A stretch of 64,000 nt of DNA from Hormiphora californensis (lineage: Eukaryota; Ctenophora; Tentaculata; Cydippida; Pleurobrachiidae), in NCBI GenBank assembly GCA_020137815.1, contig CM035357.1, positions 2,636,432 through 2,700,431 of the forward strand, given 5' to 3'. Below are positions 11,280-23,500 of this stretch, piece after piece. The position numbers and the translations under genes are program-made. Each line of letters opens with the position of its first letter. Position 1 is the first letter of the stretch. A model generated the notes under the pieces. It was not told where the DNA came from. It searched no databases and saw only the letters and a program-made list of their open reading frames with translations.

Positions 11280-13282
11280 ATGTCTCTTGATGAGCTACCC
11301 AAATCGAATTGGAAACTAAATGACTTTGAGGTTGGGAAACCGCTTGGAAAGGGAAAGTTTGGGCGAGTCTACCTGGCTAGGGAGAAACGGACCAAGTTTA
11401 TTGTCGCACTCAAGGTGAGATGAACTGCAGTTAGAGTTGGTAAATACCCCTGCCTTGCGGGAACGCTAAAATGTGCATTACTACCGCGTTACGAGGGGTA
11501 AATTAGTTACCTACGGTCAGAGTGGGATCGAGCGAGGTATCTATCAGAGAATATACTTATCAAGGGGGGGGGGGTGGCGTGAGATTAAAGTAATTAAACA
11601 TTCAAATAGCTGTCTGGAGTGGTGCGAATCACTAAAATAGCTGCCATTGTTTCACTGGATTTGTACGTAAGTCATAATTGTACTTTGTTGCACCCCAGGT
11701 GCTATTCAAATCGGAGCTGAAGAAGAACCGGGTGGAGCACCAACTGCGGAGAGAAATTGAAATACAAAGTCATCTTGATCACGTTAACATCCTCAAACTA
11801 TACGGCTGGTAAGTTCACTGTTAAATAGTACGTCGGTACATTACCAGCATATTAGACCCCAGTTTATTATTATAATTCTTAGGGGAGGGGACGGTATATG
11901 GTGGTGAAATATTGTTCCTATATCGGGGATATGTGTACGTCCAATAAATTTAGGATTTGCTTGCACAGTACTAATCTTGTACTTTTGGTTTGTGCGATTT
12001 AATGGTCTAATTGTCTGATGACTGATCTAATTCCCTTTTATGGCGCTCTAATAGGTCCCTAGAATCTACTGATCTAATTGTCCAATCTACACCAGGTTCA
12101 CTGACCTGGACAAAGTGTATCTAATCCTGGAGTTCGCGCCCCGGGGAGAGCTTTATAACATTCTTCAAAAACAGAAGCGATTTGATGAGAAAACGGCGGC
12201 TAATTACATTCTGCAGCTGTCAAAGGCCCTTCAGCACTGTCACCAAAATAATGTAGGTGTTTCAGGTTGATATACAATCTATACTGTGTACAACAATGTA
12301 CTTCATTCATTAGTACATTTGTACATTTGTACATTTGCACTCCCTCTTTCTCAAAGTACACCGAGGGGACAGGCCGATCACAGAACCCAAAAAGGACCAA
12401 AACGAATCCGTTCACTAATTTAGGGGGAAACAGTTGAAAAATAGACTTAACAATGTCTTCCATGTTGTGTGTTCCATCTTATGACGTGTTCCAGGTGATT
12501 CATCGTGACATAAAACCAGAGAACTTGTTGGTTGGAGGGCAGCCTGGTTCAACTGAGTATGATGTTCTGAAAATAGCCGATTTCGGATGGTCCGTTCACG
12601 CTCCCTCTAACAGACGTTAGTGTTTAACCGTGATCCTGTGATTTATCTCACCCTTTTGCTCGTCATATTTCTCCCCCCATATTTCCCAGTTCGCACCTCG
12701 TCCCCTCTTTTTAGTTTTTATAAATCATTTCAGGAAAGACAATGTGTGGTACGCTAGATTACCTCCCTCCTGAGATGATTGTTGGGCAGCCTCACGATGA
12801 TAAGGTTGATATTTGGTGTCTTGGTATCCTGTGTTACGAATTCCTGGTAAGGACATGTCACATGATATATGCAATTAACATAAAACCACGATGTTTCATC
12901 GGTTTATAGAAATATATGTTTGTTTTAAAGCCATTTTTAAAACTCCCAAAGCGATGATAATATGGACTTTCCTTTGCTATCATTCACAACTATACCAGGA
13001 TATTATCTACCCATATATCCCGCCCAGGTAGGAGACCCGCCCTTTATGACAGATGAACATGAAGAGACCTACAACCGAATTGTTAACACTGCAGTTGAAT
13101 TCCCTGATTATGTCTCTAAGTTAGCCCGACATTTCATTTCATCCATCCTCCGCAAGCGTCCAGAAAAGCGGCTTGCTCTAAAAGAGATCGCCAAACACCC
13201 GTGGATAGTTGCCCATGCTCGGTCAGACGCAGAGAATGTGGCACCGCCCGCAAATCAACAAGAAATTGCTAGCGATGTCTGA
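11280..13282 (+). CDS. AURK: Aurora-family mitotic serine/threonine kinase (296 aa)
   Basis: Six exons join without frame errors: 11280-11414, 11699-11808, 12096-12252, 12495-12615, 12734-12846, 13028-13282. The kinase phosphorylates spindle, centromere and chromosomal-passenger substrates in mitosis. Seen: Gly-loop GKGKFGRV (residues 23-30), catalytic VALK lysine (K45), [10 protein letters not shown] (137-146), [10 protein letters not shown] (163-172, the Aurora signature), activation-loop threonine T177 in RRKTMCGT, then LDYLPPEM and the C-lobe ending KHPWIVAH. The N-terminal extension is only about 15 residues, much shorter than vertebrate Aurora A or B, so KEN- or A-box-type degradation signals are absent unless an upstream coding exon exists. 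Intron 1 holds a MITE (11439-11511). Confidence 0.96.
11439..11511. mobile_element. Palindromic MITE in Aurora intron 1
   Basis: GGTAAATACCCCT at the left and AGGGGTAAATTAGTTACC at the right are near reverse complements, with the shared inner motif GAACGCTAAAA. Same family as 6453-6548. Confidence 0.65.
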
Positions 13283-13804
13283 AGAGTTTAAAAGTAGGAG
13301 ACTGGTATGAAATATGGATAGAATGAAGGCTGAAGCTTGGAAGAACGCTCTTTGTTTTCCAATTTTTGCCCTTAACCTCAATTTTCTCATTTTAGCATTA
13401 TTTCCTTTTTGTTCTATCATTATCAGTATATTTATATTTATATTTCAATCTATTATTTTACCGCCCAAGGTTGTTCTATTGTCCCACTAGGGGGCACACT
13501 TATTATTAGTTCTAGTTGTAACGCGCGATAGCATGACCCTATCCCATCAACATTTGAAATATTTCGCGCGCTCTGTCTGAGTGTGAGCCGCGCAAACCCC
13601 ACAATCACATGGGACCATCTGAACTGTTTTGAGTTTGTGGGTTTAGCTTGATCTATTAACAGAGTGAAGCCCCCAGATATTACTTATTAAGATTTAAGAC
13701 GAACACTCCCCGTGTATGACGACATTTGTAAAGTAGAAACATTAAAAAACGTCTCCAAATTCTCTGATCTCCTACTAACCTAATCCCTCTCTCCAAAATG
13801 TAGC

Positions 13805-15513
13805 ATGGTTAAGAATGAGTGTTGTGACTGTGAGGATAGCACGAAACAGAAAGTTACCCAGCTGGAGGCAAAGGTAACAATACTTGATATCTAAATTTAA
13901 TGTTTTTAACTCATTTGAGCGGCATGTGACAGATGGAATTGATATTTAAGGTGGTAGTTCTCGTGAGATAAGTTTTCCTGTTTAATTTCGAAATTCGTCA
14001 CATCCAGGATGAGAAATACTACCTCAAATACTATACACCTCAAGGCAAATCCTTTCAACAAATCATCTTTCAGGTAGAGCAACAAGGTCGGGTTATAGCG
14101 GACCTGCAATCACAACTCCGGGCTCTGTGCCATCTATTTAGCAGTGCTGCTGATATTCTTACGACATCAAATCAGGTTAGATCATTTCCATCCGCAAGGT
14201 CGAGCAAGGCAAGTCTTGTCATTGTTCTAGTAGTTATTCGCCGTAAATTTGTTTGCAGTTAATTCGCTTAGACCTTCTTTTTATTCGTTGAAACAAATGT
14301 AAAGATAGGTTTGATACAAATTCTCCCTTGCAGGAGGAAGAAGACACACGAAATCGGCACTACATAGCAGATGTTGCAGTAGACAACACGAATCCAGTAG
14401 TGTTACAGCCTGCAGTCAGTGAAGAGATGACAGAGGTTCCTGCTGCTTCCGTTGTAGGTGAGTCACTTAGTCACCTACACAGTACTTACCTCTCACTTAC
14501 TAGTTAGTGTACATACCTATCACATACTACTTAGTGTACTTACCACCCACTTGCTTTTGAGTGTACTAACCTACACTTGGCATGAACCTATTCTCGAGAA
14601 CCGCGGTCAGAGCAGTGGCCTGACAAAATTACTGTACTTACATCTACACTTATTGTACGGCGAGAATTCCTTTGTTATGTACATTAAATTCCCCGACAAT
14701 TATGATTGAAATCCTAACACCCTATTTTTCAGTGCCCGAACCAGCAAATAACAACGTCTCGACGCCATCGACAGCACCTGTCACCAACGGTTTAAACGGG
14801 ACACCAAAGAACCACCAAAAACAACCGAAACTAACTCCTCCCCCTCCTCCTACACAATCTACCAGTCCGGAGCCTCCTAAATCTCAAGTTGCTACACCCC
14901 CTAAATCCCCTGCAAAGAAGGAGACTGCAGCTGCTGCTCCTGCGGTTCAGTACAACTACAAGAACCTACTCCAGGAGCACTGCGTCAGAAAGGGATGGCA
15001 CCACCCCTCGTATCATACCAGCAAGATCGATAAGGGGTTTTCTAGTGTGGTAAGTGTGAACAAGCTGGATTTTCAAGTGTGGTCCACCGGGGGATTCAAG
15101 ATAAATTGTTCCGAGGTATATGTCTAAAGATTCCTTAAGTGGTCACCCCCCCCCCCACCCCGGGTCCATCATTCCATCAACCTATCTCTCTTAGCCAAGG
15201 AGGCCCAGATAAATCAGTTTTTCATCTTAGATACCCCCTTAGACTCCCCTAGATATTTCCCAGCACCAACATAACTCGTGTTTTTCTTGTTTATTGCTTT
15301 ATTCCTTAGATAACGGTCAATGAGGAGCAGTATAGCAGCAAGACAATGAAATCAAAAGTCCTTGCGGAGAAGAATGCAGCTTGTATTGCACTTCAGACTC
15401 TCAATGTTATCGACACACAGGTATGGTAATTTGAGGTTAAAGAGAATCATTCTTACTAATTTATACTTGCCATTTGAAACTTTACTGAGTTTAGTTGATT
15501 CGCCTTCTTTATA

Positions 15514-15549
<36 letters not shown>

Positions 15550-16541
15550 CGGTCCCTTACTCAAACATATCTTTCATTGTTTCACAAAAGACTACCCTAA
15601 CCAAGCCGACAGCGTGTGCGACATGTCAAATATATCCTTCCAACTCACTTATTCCGTCTCCCCCCTAATACTTGACTACAATCTCTCAGGGTATCCCCGT
15701 GGAGAATACAGATACGAAGAACAGGGGTAACAAGGGTGTCTCAAAATACTCGTGGTGCAAGAACCAGCTGCAGGAATACTTTGCAAAGATAGGTCAACCC
15801 AATCCCGCATACACCATCATCCAAACTGGCAGTAAGTTACAACCCAATCCCGCATACACCATCATCCAAACTGGCAGTAAGTTACAACCCAATCCCGCAT
15901 ACACCATCATCCAAACTGGCAGTAAGTAACAATTCTACTTTTTAGTTGAAAGAGTGGTGTAAGTTACAATTAGGACTAAACTTGTTATGTTCTAACCCTC
16001 CCTTTACGAAAAACAGTCTAACTTGGCAAGACTAAACTCCACCTTTAGAACTGGCGGTGAGAGAAAGGATCATACATTATTGCCAAGTTAGACTGTTTTT
16101 CGTGCGCCCCGCGGGCGAAATACCTACCTACAAATGTAAAGGGAGGGTTAGAACATAACAACATACATTATTCTTCTTTCTCTCACTACACCGCCAGTTC
16201 TACAATTCTAGTTGTAAGAGGGGTAGATCTTATACAACAAATTAATTGGGACTCAATTATATCAGGAATCAGGGGGCTTACATACAATAATGGTATCCCG
16301 CACGTCATCATACATTTTGGAAAAAGTTATAAAGTCTACAATTATCTTAATTTTATAACGTGTAAGATTGAAACCGTTACAAATTTCACAATTATTCCAA
16401 CTTTCAGAAACGTTTAAGGCGGAGATTACTCACGAGAGCTATTCGGAGAAGGTTTTGGGTGAAGCTGGGAGCAACAAGCGGATAGCTGAACAAATGGCGG
16501 CATACCAGGCCATTGCTGTGTGGGGTATTTTAGATGAATAA
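13805..16541 (+). CDS. Protein with two double-stranded-RNA-binding domains (332 aa)
   Basis: Seven exons join in frame: 13805-13873, 14074-14175, 14334-14457, 14733-15049, 15310-15420, 15690-15831, 16408-16541. The N-terminus is Cys/Lys-rich, then helical (QQGRVIADLQSQLRALCHLF). A Pro/Thr/Lys-rich linker leads to dsRBD1 (YKNLLQEHCVRKGWHHPSY, then KNAACIALQTLNVI) and dsRBD2 (WCKNQLQEYFAKIGQPNPAY, then AEQMAAYQAIAVWGIL). Each has the alpha-beta-beta-beta-alpha layout and a basic start to the last helix (SKVLAEKNAA; SNKRIAEQMAA). Two dsRBDs recall PACT/TRBP- or DRB-type cofactors, but I cannot assign an orthologue. An acceptor-like GTAG lies one base before the ATG. The donor of exon 6 is triplicated (15797-15930), so three in-frame isoforms are possible. 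Confidence 0.88.
15797..15930 (+). repeat. 45-bp tandem repeat carrying the exon-6 splice donor, three copies
   Basis: Each 45-bp unit includes the end of the exon (coding QPNPAYTIIQTG) and the following donor GTAAGT. Because 45 is a multiple of three and the spacer is open, using donor 1, 2 or 3 adds 0, 15 or 30 residues to dsRBD2 without shifting frame. Units are essentially identical, so the duplication is recent. Confidence 0.93.
15983..16205. mobile_element. Complex inverted-repeat element in the last dsRBD-gene intron
   Basis: GTTATGTTCTAACCCTCCCT (about 15985) is reverse-complemented near 16139-16160. Inside it, AACAGTCTAACTTGGCAA pairs with TTGCCAAGTTAGACTGTTT near 16080. A third pair (AGAACTGGCGGTGAGAG and CCGCCAGTTCT) crosses these. 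This looks like a rearranged MITE or foldback insertion. Confidence 0.6.
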
Positions 16542-16916
16542 GATGTTATAACATGTTATAACATTGTAGACCCCCTATGTAGATAATATTAACCGTTTGG
16601 AGAAATAGTCATTATCATAAAACTATGGAATTGTTATTTGTTTTTTGAGTTGAATTATTTTAAGGGAATTTGTGCGTACATGATCTTTATTTAGCTGTTG
16701 CAGTGCCATAAATTCTACCAATTGTACTTATACCACAGAATGTGAAACTATATCTGCCATTTCCTTTATTTTGCTACTAACGTTCAATTTTTGCTTCAAT
16801 TATAGACCATTCCCCCTAAAATATCTCTTAACTTCAGCTCTAGATCATGTAGAACCACCTTGCTGTATATATCGAAAGGTGTATCCCACTGTGAGGGGGT
16901 CCTTCATCGAGATTAT

Positions 16917-17886
16917 ATGAGCACCCTGGCAAAGATTCGGGGTCTTTTCCGGGGTCTACATGGTGTAACATCACGTCATGGTGGCAAAGTAACATCACTT
17001 GGCAAAGTTACTTCCCCGGTCATCGCAACTCAACAGACAAGGTCGGGACATGGCTACCAACAAACAAGGTTGGGACATGGCTACCAACCGACAATTTTGG
17101 GACATGGCTACCAACAGAAAATGTTGGGACATGGCTACCAATCGACAAGGTTGGGACATGGCTACCAACAAAAGAGGTGTCTAAGTGAAAAGAAGGTGGC
17201 TCCGGAGAAAGTAAAGATAAAGTTCATTGATCGGGATGGGGATCCTTATACTGTCAATGCTGTCGTTGGTAAGTTCCTGTCTTCCCACCGCCGTGAAAAA
17301 ATGCAATCCGCTGCTAATATTGTCGAAAAAAGTGCTATATCATTATCTACCAACTAAACCCCTATCTGTCTTCCTCTCCTATACTAGAGTCTAGACTTCT
17401 CCCTACCACTTAACCCCTGTCTATGTTCCTATTCCTCCTAAAACCCCCTCCTCCTAAATCCCACTCCTCCTAAATCCCACTCCTCCTAAATCCCACTCCT
17501 CCTCCTAGGTGAGAGTCTGATGAAGACGGCACACAGGTACGATATTGATCTGGAGGGTGCGTGTGATGGAACCATTGCCTGCTGTACATGTCACCTTCTA
17601 ATTCACCCAGACTGGTTTGACAAAATAGGTTTGTGAGGGGCACCGGGCAGTCTCTTTTCTTTTTTCTGCTTCAAAACTGTGAATTGTAAATCATTACCTA
17701 ACTAACTAAGCTATTCCATCCTCACCCTCTTCTTTAGATTCGGAGCCGTGTGAGGACGAACTAGACATGTTGGATATGGCATTCGGGCTAACCGATACCT
17801 CGAGGCTGGGGTGTCAGGTGATTGTGAAGCCTGAACTAGAGGGAATGATAGTTCGGATACCTCCGTATGAACCTCAGTACACGTGA
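16917..17886 (+). CDS. Mitochondrial adrenodoxin-type [2Fe-2S] ferredoxin (206 aa)
   Basis: Three exons join in frame: 16917-17268, 17509-17628, 17738-17886. The protein passes electrons from ferredoxin reductase to P450s or Fe-S cluster assembly in the mitochondrial matrix. Seen: cluster-binding cysteines in [13 protein letters not shown] (C-x5-C-x2-C) and the fourth in SRLGCQ, plus the acidic partner-binding helix ([12 protein letters not shown]). The start gives a basic, acid-poor presequence ([20 protein letters not shown]). Between presequence and domain is a repeat of about nine residues (GHGYQQTRL type, 17035-17175). Features of FDX1 ([10 protein letters not shown]) and FDX2 (DLEGACD, KPELEG) are mixed, so I do not choose between them. 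An acceptor-like ACTTCAG at 16831-16837 is 79 nt upstream. Intron 1 ends in a 16-bp repeat (CTCCTAAATCCCACTC). Confidence 0.93.
17035..17175 (+). repeat. 27-bp coding minisatellite in the ferredoxin presequence region
   Basis: About five copies of a 27-bp unit built on GGACATGGCTACCAA encode GHGYQ followed by four variable residues. The unit length keeps the frame. The repeat sits between the targeting peptide and the ferredoxin fold, where extra length is tolerable. Confidence 0.85.
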
Positions 17887-18311
17887 AACACTTGAAGTGT
17901 CACCATGGCAACCCTCAGTATATTTGAAACACCCCTTCCTGGAGTTGGGTACGATGTCCCCTCTCTTTTTGGGAAGTGGGTAGGAGAGAATCTTTTCTCT
18001 CTTTCACTCGCACCCATCCCTAACTAGACGTAGAATGCTCGACATCGTGAGAGAGGACAGCGCAGGAGGGAGGGAAATGAGGGGATATCATACCCAACCC
18101 CTCCTGTTGTGTATAAAAGAGATCTAGATCCGGTGGAGTAGTTCAAAGTGGTTTTGAACTTTTGAGGCTCAGTGAAAAGATAAAGTTATGTACGATGGGA
18201 CTTCGTTTTTGGAGTTTTTTTTAAAGAATCTGGCCCTCTGTGTTGATTTAGGTTATTTTGTTAAGTAGATCTGGTTTTGTACAACCTGATTGTTTCGACG
18301 TCATATTTACT

Positions 18312-19130
18312 GTCACCATGGCAACCCTCCCCCCTTACTGTCACCATGACAACCCCCTCCCCTTACTGTCACCATGGCAACCCCCTCCCCTAACTGTCAC
18401 CATGGCAACCCTCCTCCTAGCTGTCACCATGGCAACTCTCCCCCTAACTGTCACCATGGCAACCCTCCCCTAACTGTCACCATGGCAACCCCCTAATAAC
18501 TGTCACCATGGCAACCCTCACCCTAACTATCACCATGGTAACCCTTCCCCTAACTGTCACCATGGCAACCATCCTCTAACTGTCACTATGGCAACCCTCC
18601 CCCTAACTGTCAATATGGTAACCCTCCCCTAACTGTCACCATGGCAACTCTCCCCTAACTATCACTATGGCAACCCTCCCCTAACTGTCACCATGGTAAC
18701 CCTCCCCTAACTGTCACCATGGTAACCCTCCCCTAACTGTCACCATGGCAACCATCCTCTAACTGTCACTATGGCAACCCTCCCCCTAACTGTCAATATG
18801 GCAACTCTCCCCTAACTATCACCTTGGCAACTCTCCCCTAACTATCACTATGGCAACCCTCCCCCTAACTGTCACCATGGCAACCCTCCCCCTAACTGTC
18901 ACCATGGTAACCCTCCCCTTACTGTCATCATGGTAACGCTCCCCTTACTGTCACCATGACAACCCTCCCCTAGCTGTCACCATGGCAACCCCCTACTAAC
19001 TGTCACCATGACAACCATCCCTAACTGTCACCATAGTAACCCTCCCCTAACTGTCACCATGGCAACCCTCTCCCCTAACTGGCATCATGGCAACCCTCCC
19101 CTTACTGTCACCATGGCAACCCCCTAACTG
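18312..19130. repeat. Minisatellite of RFX X-box-like palindromes
   Basis: Around 30 copies of a unit of about 26-28 bp: GTCACCATGGCAAC followed by a C/T-rich spacer such as CCTCCCCTAACT. The core matches the bipartite X-box pattern GTNRCC-N(0-3)-RGYAAC bound by RFX factors. It fills most of the interval between the ferredoxin stop and the first PREPL exon. Confidence 0.9.
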
Positions 19131-19153
19131 TACATTCTTTCTATTATAGCTGC

Positions 19154-20451
19154 ATGTTTACCAGTAGTCTGCAACTGGCAAAGAGATGCCACCAGATATC
19201 ACCACTCAGTGTGATGACGTCACACTTAATGACGTCACAAAGTCGCATATCAAACAGACACATTGAATGCCAGGGGATAAGGAGATGCAAGTCAACCTAC
19301 GTTAGGGGGACTGATAGTGGTGCTGCTTTGCAGTTCTTGAAGAGGTATAATCAGGATAGCATGTCTTATACTCAGCTCCCATTGATTCCCAATGACTTAC
19401 AGTGCCTTACATTGACTTAAAATGACTTACAATGACTTGGAGCATCACTGTTGATACTCGTGCGGCTCCCTTTAATTGAGTGGCTAAAACGCCGAGTGTA
19501 GAATCTACAGTGACTGCAGTAGATGGTCGATATCCTCTCTGATCAGATAAGCAAGTAAATGTTTTTTTTAGTTACCGGGAAAAGACGAAAGCTAAATTCG
19601 GTGGTTCAGAGAGAACAGTAAACAGTAAAGATCACTCACAAAACCAAACGGAAGGACAGGTAACAAACTCTAGCCAGCTACCTCTTGAAAACGAGGCAAT
19701 TCCTTCAGTCGCCCTGTAACCGTTAGAATAAAAATATCTAACAATTCGAGCAATTCCCAGGTGAGATTTTAGAGGGTGCCGGAGTCCATTCAGAATCCCC
19801 CAGGCTCCCGGCCCGCTCGACGGTCGAGCCTCGACCCGATCCTTCTTGAACACAATGCAATTTTCAGGTTAGAAGAGTCCCGGAGTTTCTAAAACGAGCT
19901 ATTCACTACCGGAAGCAGTCTTACCTGTGTCAGTAAGTCAAATAAATAGACCAGCCTGTCTTGACCAATTGATAGCTAAAGATGTGAAACACAGTATTTT
20001 CTGTCAAATTATTATCCCACTTTTAGTCAAACCTAAACCCCCCCCCCCCCCCCAGCGAGGACTCAGGTACGGGTGACCGAGTGCTGATCCAACTACGCCT
20101 CCATCCGCGGCAAGATACAGTCATCACACCCTGCGGAGATGGTGAGGTGTTGGATGTTCAGGGAAGGGGAGGACTGGTGTCAGTAATAGTTGGAGGTGAT
20201 GCTGGGACCACCGCCTTTATTGTTGAGGTAGGTGGGGGTAAAAAAAGAAAAAGGAAAGAGGGCGCGAGGCGGAGCCGGGAGCGGCGGGCCATCCCCTTTT
20301 AAATCTCGTGCTCTCTGGTAAGTTTTTACGCTCTCTCTATCCTTCGCTCTATTTTCGTCTTTCCCCCTTACCTGGGGGAAACCCTCTCTCTCTCTTCTCT
20401 CTCTCTCTCTACATCTCTCCTTCTGCTCTCTCCTCTCTCTCTCTCTGTCTG

Positions 20452-20502
<51 letters not shown>

Positions 20503-23500
20503 ATCCCTCCAACTCCACCCTCTCAGGAGGAAACAGGAAAGTTACTCAGGACTCTGAATGGTGTTCACCAGTTATCATGGTTGACAGATAACGCCCTAGT
20601 GTACACCTCTATAAACGAGAGGTTGCGTCCTGACACTGTCTGGATGGTAGGAGACATTGCGGGGAGTAGCAAACCAGGTATAATAATTCTTGCTTTCTTA
20701 GAAACTCGCTAGAGCCCCCCTCTTCCCGAGTAGTTTAATTTCTGGTACATCCCACGTTTTCGGACATCCCTGTGTACATGGGCCCCCTTTAGTGGCCCCC
20801 CGCTTTAGTGGTCCCCCCATTTAGTGGCGGATTTTTTTCCCCCATAAAAGGAAAATTAACATTTTTAACCGATTTAGTGGCCCCCCGATTTGTGGCCCCC
20901 CGATTTGGGGCAGGTTTTTTCCCCCCCGGGGGAAACCCAAAATCGGGGCCCAAACTGTATTTCCCTGCCCCTTTCTAACCTAAGAAAAAAAGCTTCTTTT
21001 ATTCCTCTCCGTTGTGTCTGGCTCACCCTTTTATTTCGCTTGTGATTTCCCTGCTCTTTAAAAACCCATTGTTGCAATTTTTTCGCACAAGTGCTCGGTT
21101 TTTACATCGGTTTTTGTTTTTTATCTTCAGAATGAATGTCTTATTGACACGTAGGTTCGAATCCTACAGCAACCGATCACGCAATCTGACCCCCAAATTT
21201 TATGATTTTTTGCAATCTGACTCCCAGTGATCACACAATTACTCCTCCAAAATAAAAAACGTATTTTACATATAGGCGCTAAACGGTTTGCAGTCACCCC
21301 AAGGGCGCGGTTTACTACTAACTTTTTGAGGGTTTTTATAAATTGTGTCCCATCAAAAATTAAGTCTTGGTTCGAATCCAACAGAGTTATAGACACAGTT
21401 GTTCCAGCAACTCTCAATTACCGCCCATGCTACCTGACCCAACCTTTTGATAATTTTATGATCTTATGACATTCGGGCTAATTAACGGCTGGGAAGTTAG
21501 TTATTGATCGGGCAGACTGCAGTGGTGCGGAAGTATGGGAAAATTGTACAATGTGGAAAAATTTTTAAAGCCCAGTTTTGCAAAATTGGTGCAAAGGGGC
21601 TGCGGGCCCTTAAAATGCTCTGCCCAAAGGGGTTCTCCCCAAATTTTCTCTGACAGTACGAAGGTAGCAGGTTCGAATCTTCCCGGCGGGGGAAGAGCAA
21701 AAATTTTTCTTTCTATCTCCGCTTTTTATTTTTTCCCCCAAATTTTAAAATCCCCCCCCGGGGGTTTAAAAATTTTTTTTAAAAAAAAAAAAAACCCCCC
21801 CCGGGGGCCCCCCCCCCCTTTTCCCCTTTTTTTGGGGGGGGAAAACCCCCCCACCCCCCCCCTTTTTTTCCCCTTTCCCCCCGGGGGCCCCCCCCTTTCA
21901 CTTCTTTTCCCGGCTCTCTCTCTTCCCCTCGTCTCCCCCTTCCCCTTTCCTTTTTCCCTCTCTCCTCTTTTTAAAAGGTGAAAACCCCCCCAAGGGGAAA
22001 AACGGGGTACTAATGTAACTGTGAAAAAAGCCCAAAAATTCGTTTGTTTTAAGGGAAAACCCCAAAATTTTCACTCTAAAGGAAATTTCCCGAACCAACC
22101 CCCCCGGGTAACTAGGGGGAAACTGGGGTGAACCACGGGGAAACCCTTTTTGGGTTTTTGGAGTCTAAACCCCTGAGATATAGAGCGGGGAGTGGAGGAA
22201 ATATTGAGCCGAGACCCGATAGAAGAAAAAAATGAGTCTTAGTCTTTGTCCCGGATTTCGAGTTTTCTTTGGGATCATTGCCCCAAAAAAGGAAATAAAA
22301 AATTTGGACCCCAGAATACCCCTTTTTCTAAAAAAAGTTTCTAAAACTTTTTTCCCGGGTTTGCCCCTTTTTTTGACGTGTTTATTCTGCTTGATTTAAG
22401 TCTGCAGGGAAACTTTTTATTTGTTTGGGAACCCAAAATCAAATAAATTTTGGGATAAAGGGGGTTTTCAAAAAAATTTTTAAATTTTTGAAAATATTGG
22501 CCCCTCTTTAGTACCCAACAAGCCAAGTGTTTCCCTTTGGGGGTCATTTGGGGGAGGGGTCTGGGGAAACCCAAACGAATCCCTGCAGTGTCGATACCCC
22601 AACTCGGCTCCAAACCACATCTAAAAGGGGTTACAGGCGGGAAAGTTGACATTTTTGTTTATGTTTAAACCCCCAAAGGAGAAAACCTTTTTCCGTGATT
22701 TTTCCTCCATTTTCCCCCCTGTTTTTCCTGTAGTCGCGGAAGGGGGGTAGATGTCCAGGGATCCAAAAATGGACTGGCACAGGGGTTTGGGGTGTTCCCG
22801 GGGGGCCCCCTTTGCAGGCACGCCGGAAACCAAACTTCGGAAAAGGTTCCATTCTCACGGCTGTGCAAGGTTGCGATGGCTGTCCCAAAGTTTCCATTCC
22901 AAACGACATTTTCCGGCATGTGGCCTCCTCCTGGGTTCCTGGCCAGTGTTATATCTACTAGATCCCACACAGAGGAAGGAGGGATGTCGTTTGTGCAGGT
23001 CAAATGTAGTCCACTGTCTGCATCACACATTCCATCATCAACTGGGCTTGTAGAGCAGGATTCTAGGGAGGACGCGTTACGGGGGCAGCTTACATTTGTC
23101 AGTATCGGTTGGATATCATTATCCTTCATATAGGAACAATCCAACCGGTCGTCCTTAGAAACTTCGTAGTTGATCGCAATCGCTTCTGCAAACCGGAATC
23201 CTGCTTCCCTGCAAACCAAATCAGCAGAATGTCGATCCAAGTCTTTACCACACATCAGGCCTTTCTTCTGGGTGTACTGGTTTGTTAGGACGACAGTGCC
23301 TTTGGTTGAGTTTAACCCGTGTCCCGTTTCTATGGTTATCGTCGAGTTCCAAGGCCCTGGTGTGGGTGTGGGTGCTGGTGTGGGCGCTGGTGTGGGCGCT
23401 GGTGTGGGTGCTGGTGTGGGTGCTGGTGTGGGTGCTGGTGTGGGTGAGCTAGTCCTGCAGAACACTACATCCCCTTTCTCCCAGTGATATGTGTTAGTAA

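Noticed and set aside
15050-15127. Read-through of dsRBD exon 4 past 15049
   Set aside because: GTAAGT at 15050 is a strong donor and splicing to 15310 restores the dsRBD; read-through breaks it and meets a stop.
21100-21690. Bacterial contamination suggested by tRNA-like motifs and dense short frames
   Set aside because: No bacterial gene, operon or Shine-Dalgarno pattern seen, and flanks are spliced animal genes; poor sequence prevents a firmer statement.
21535-22098. Proline/phenylalanine-rich frames
   Set aside because: Sequence is homopolymer-inflated and unreliable; frames are artefacts.
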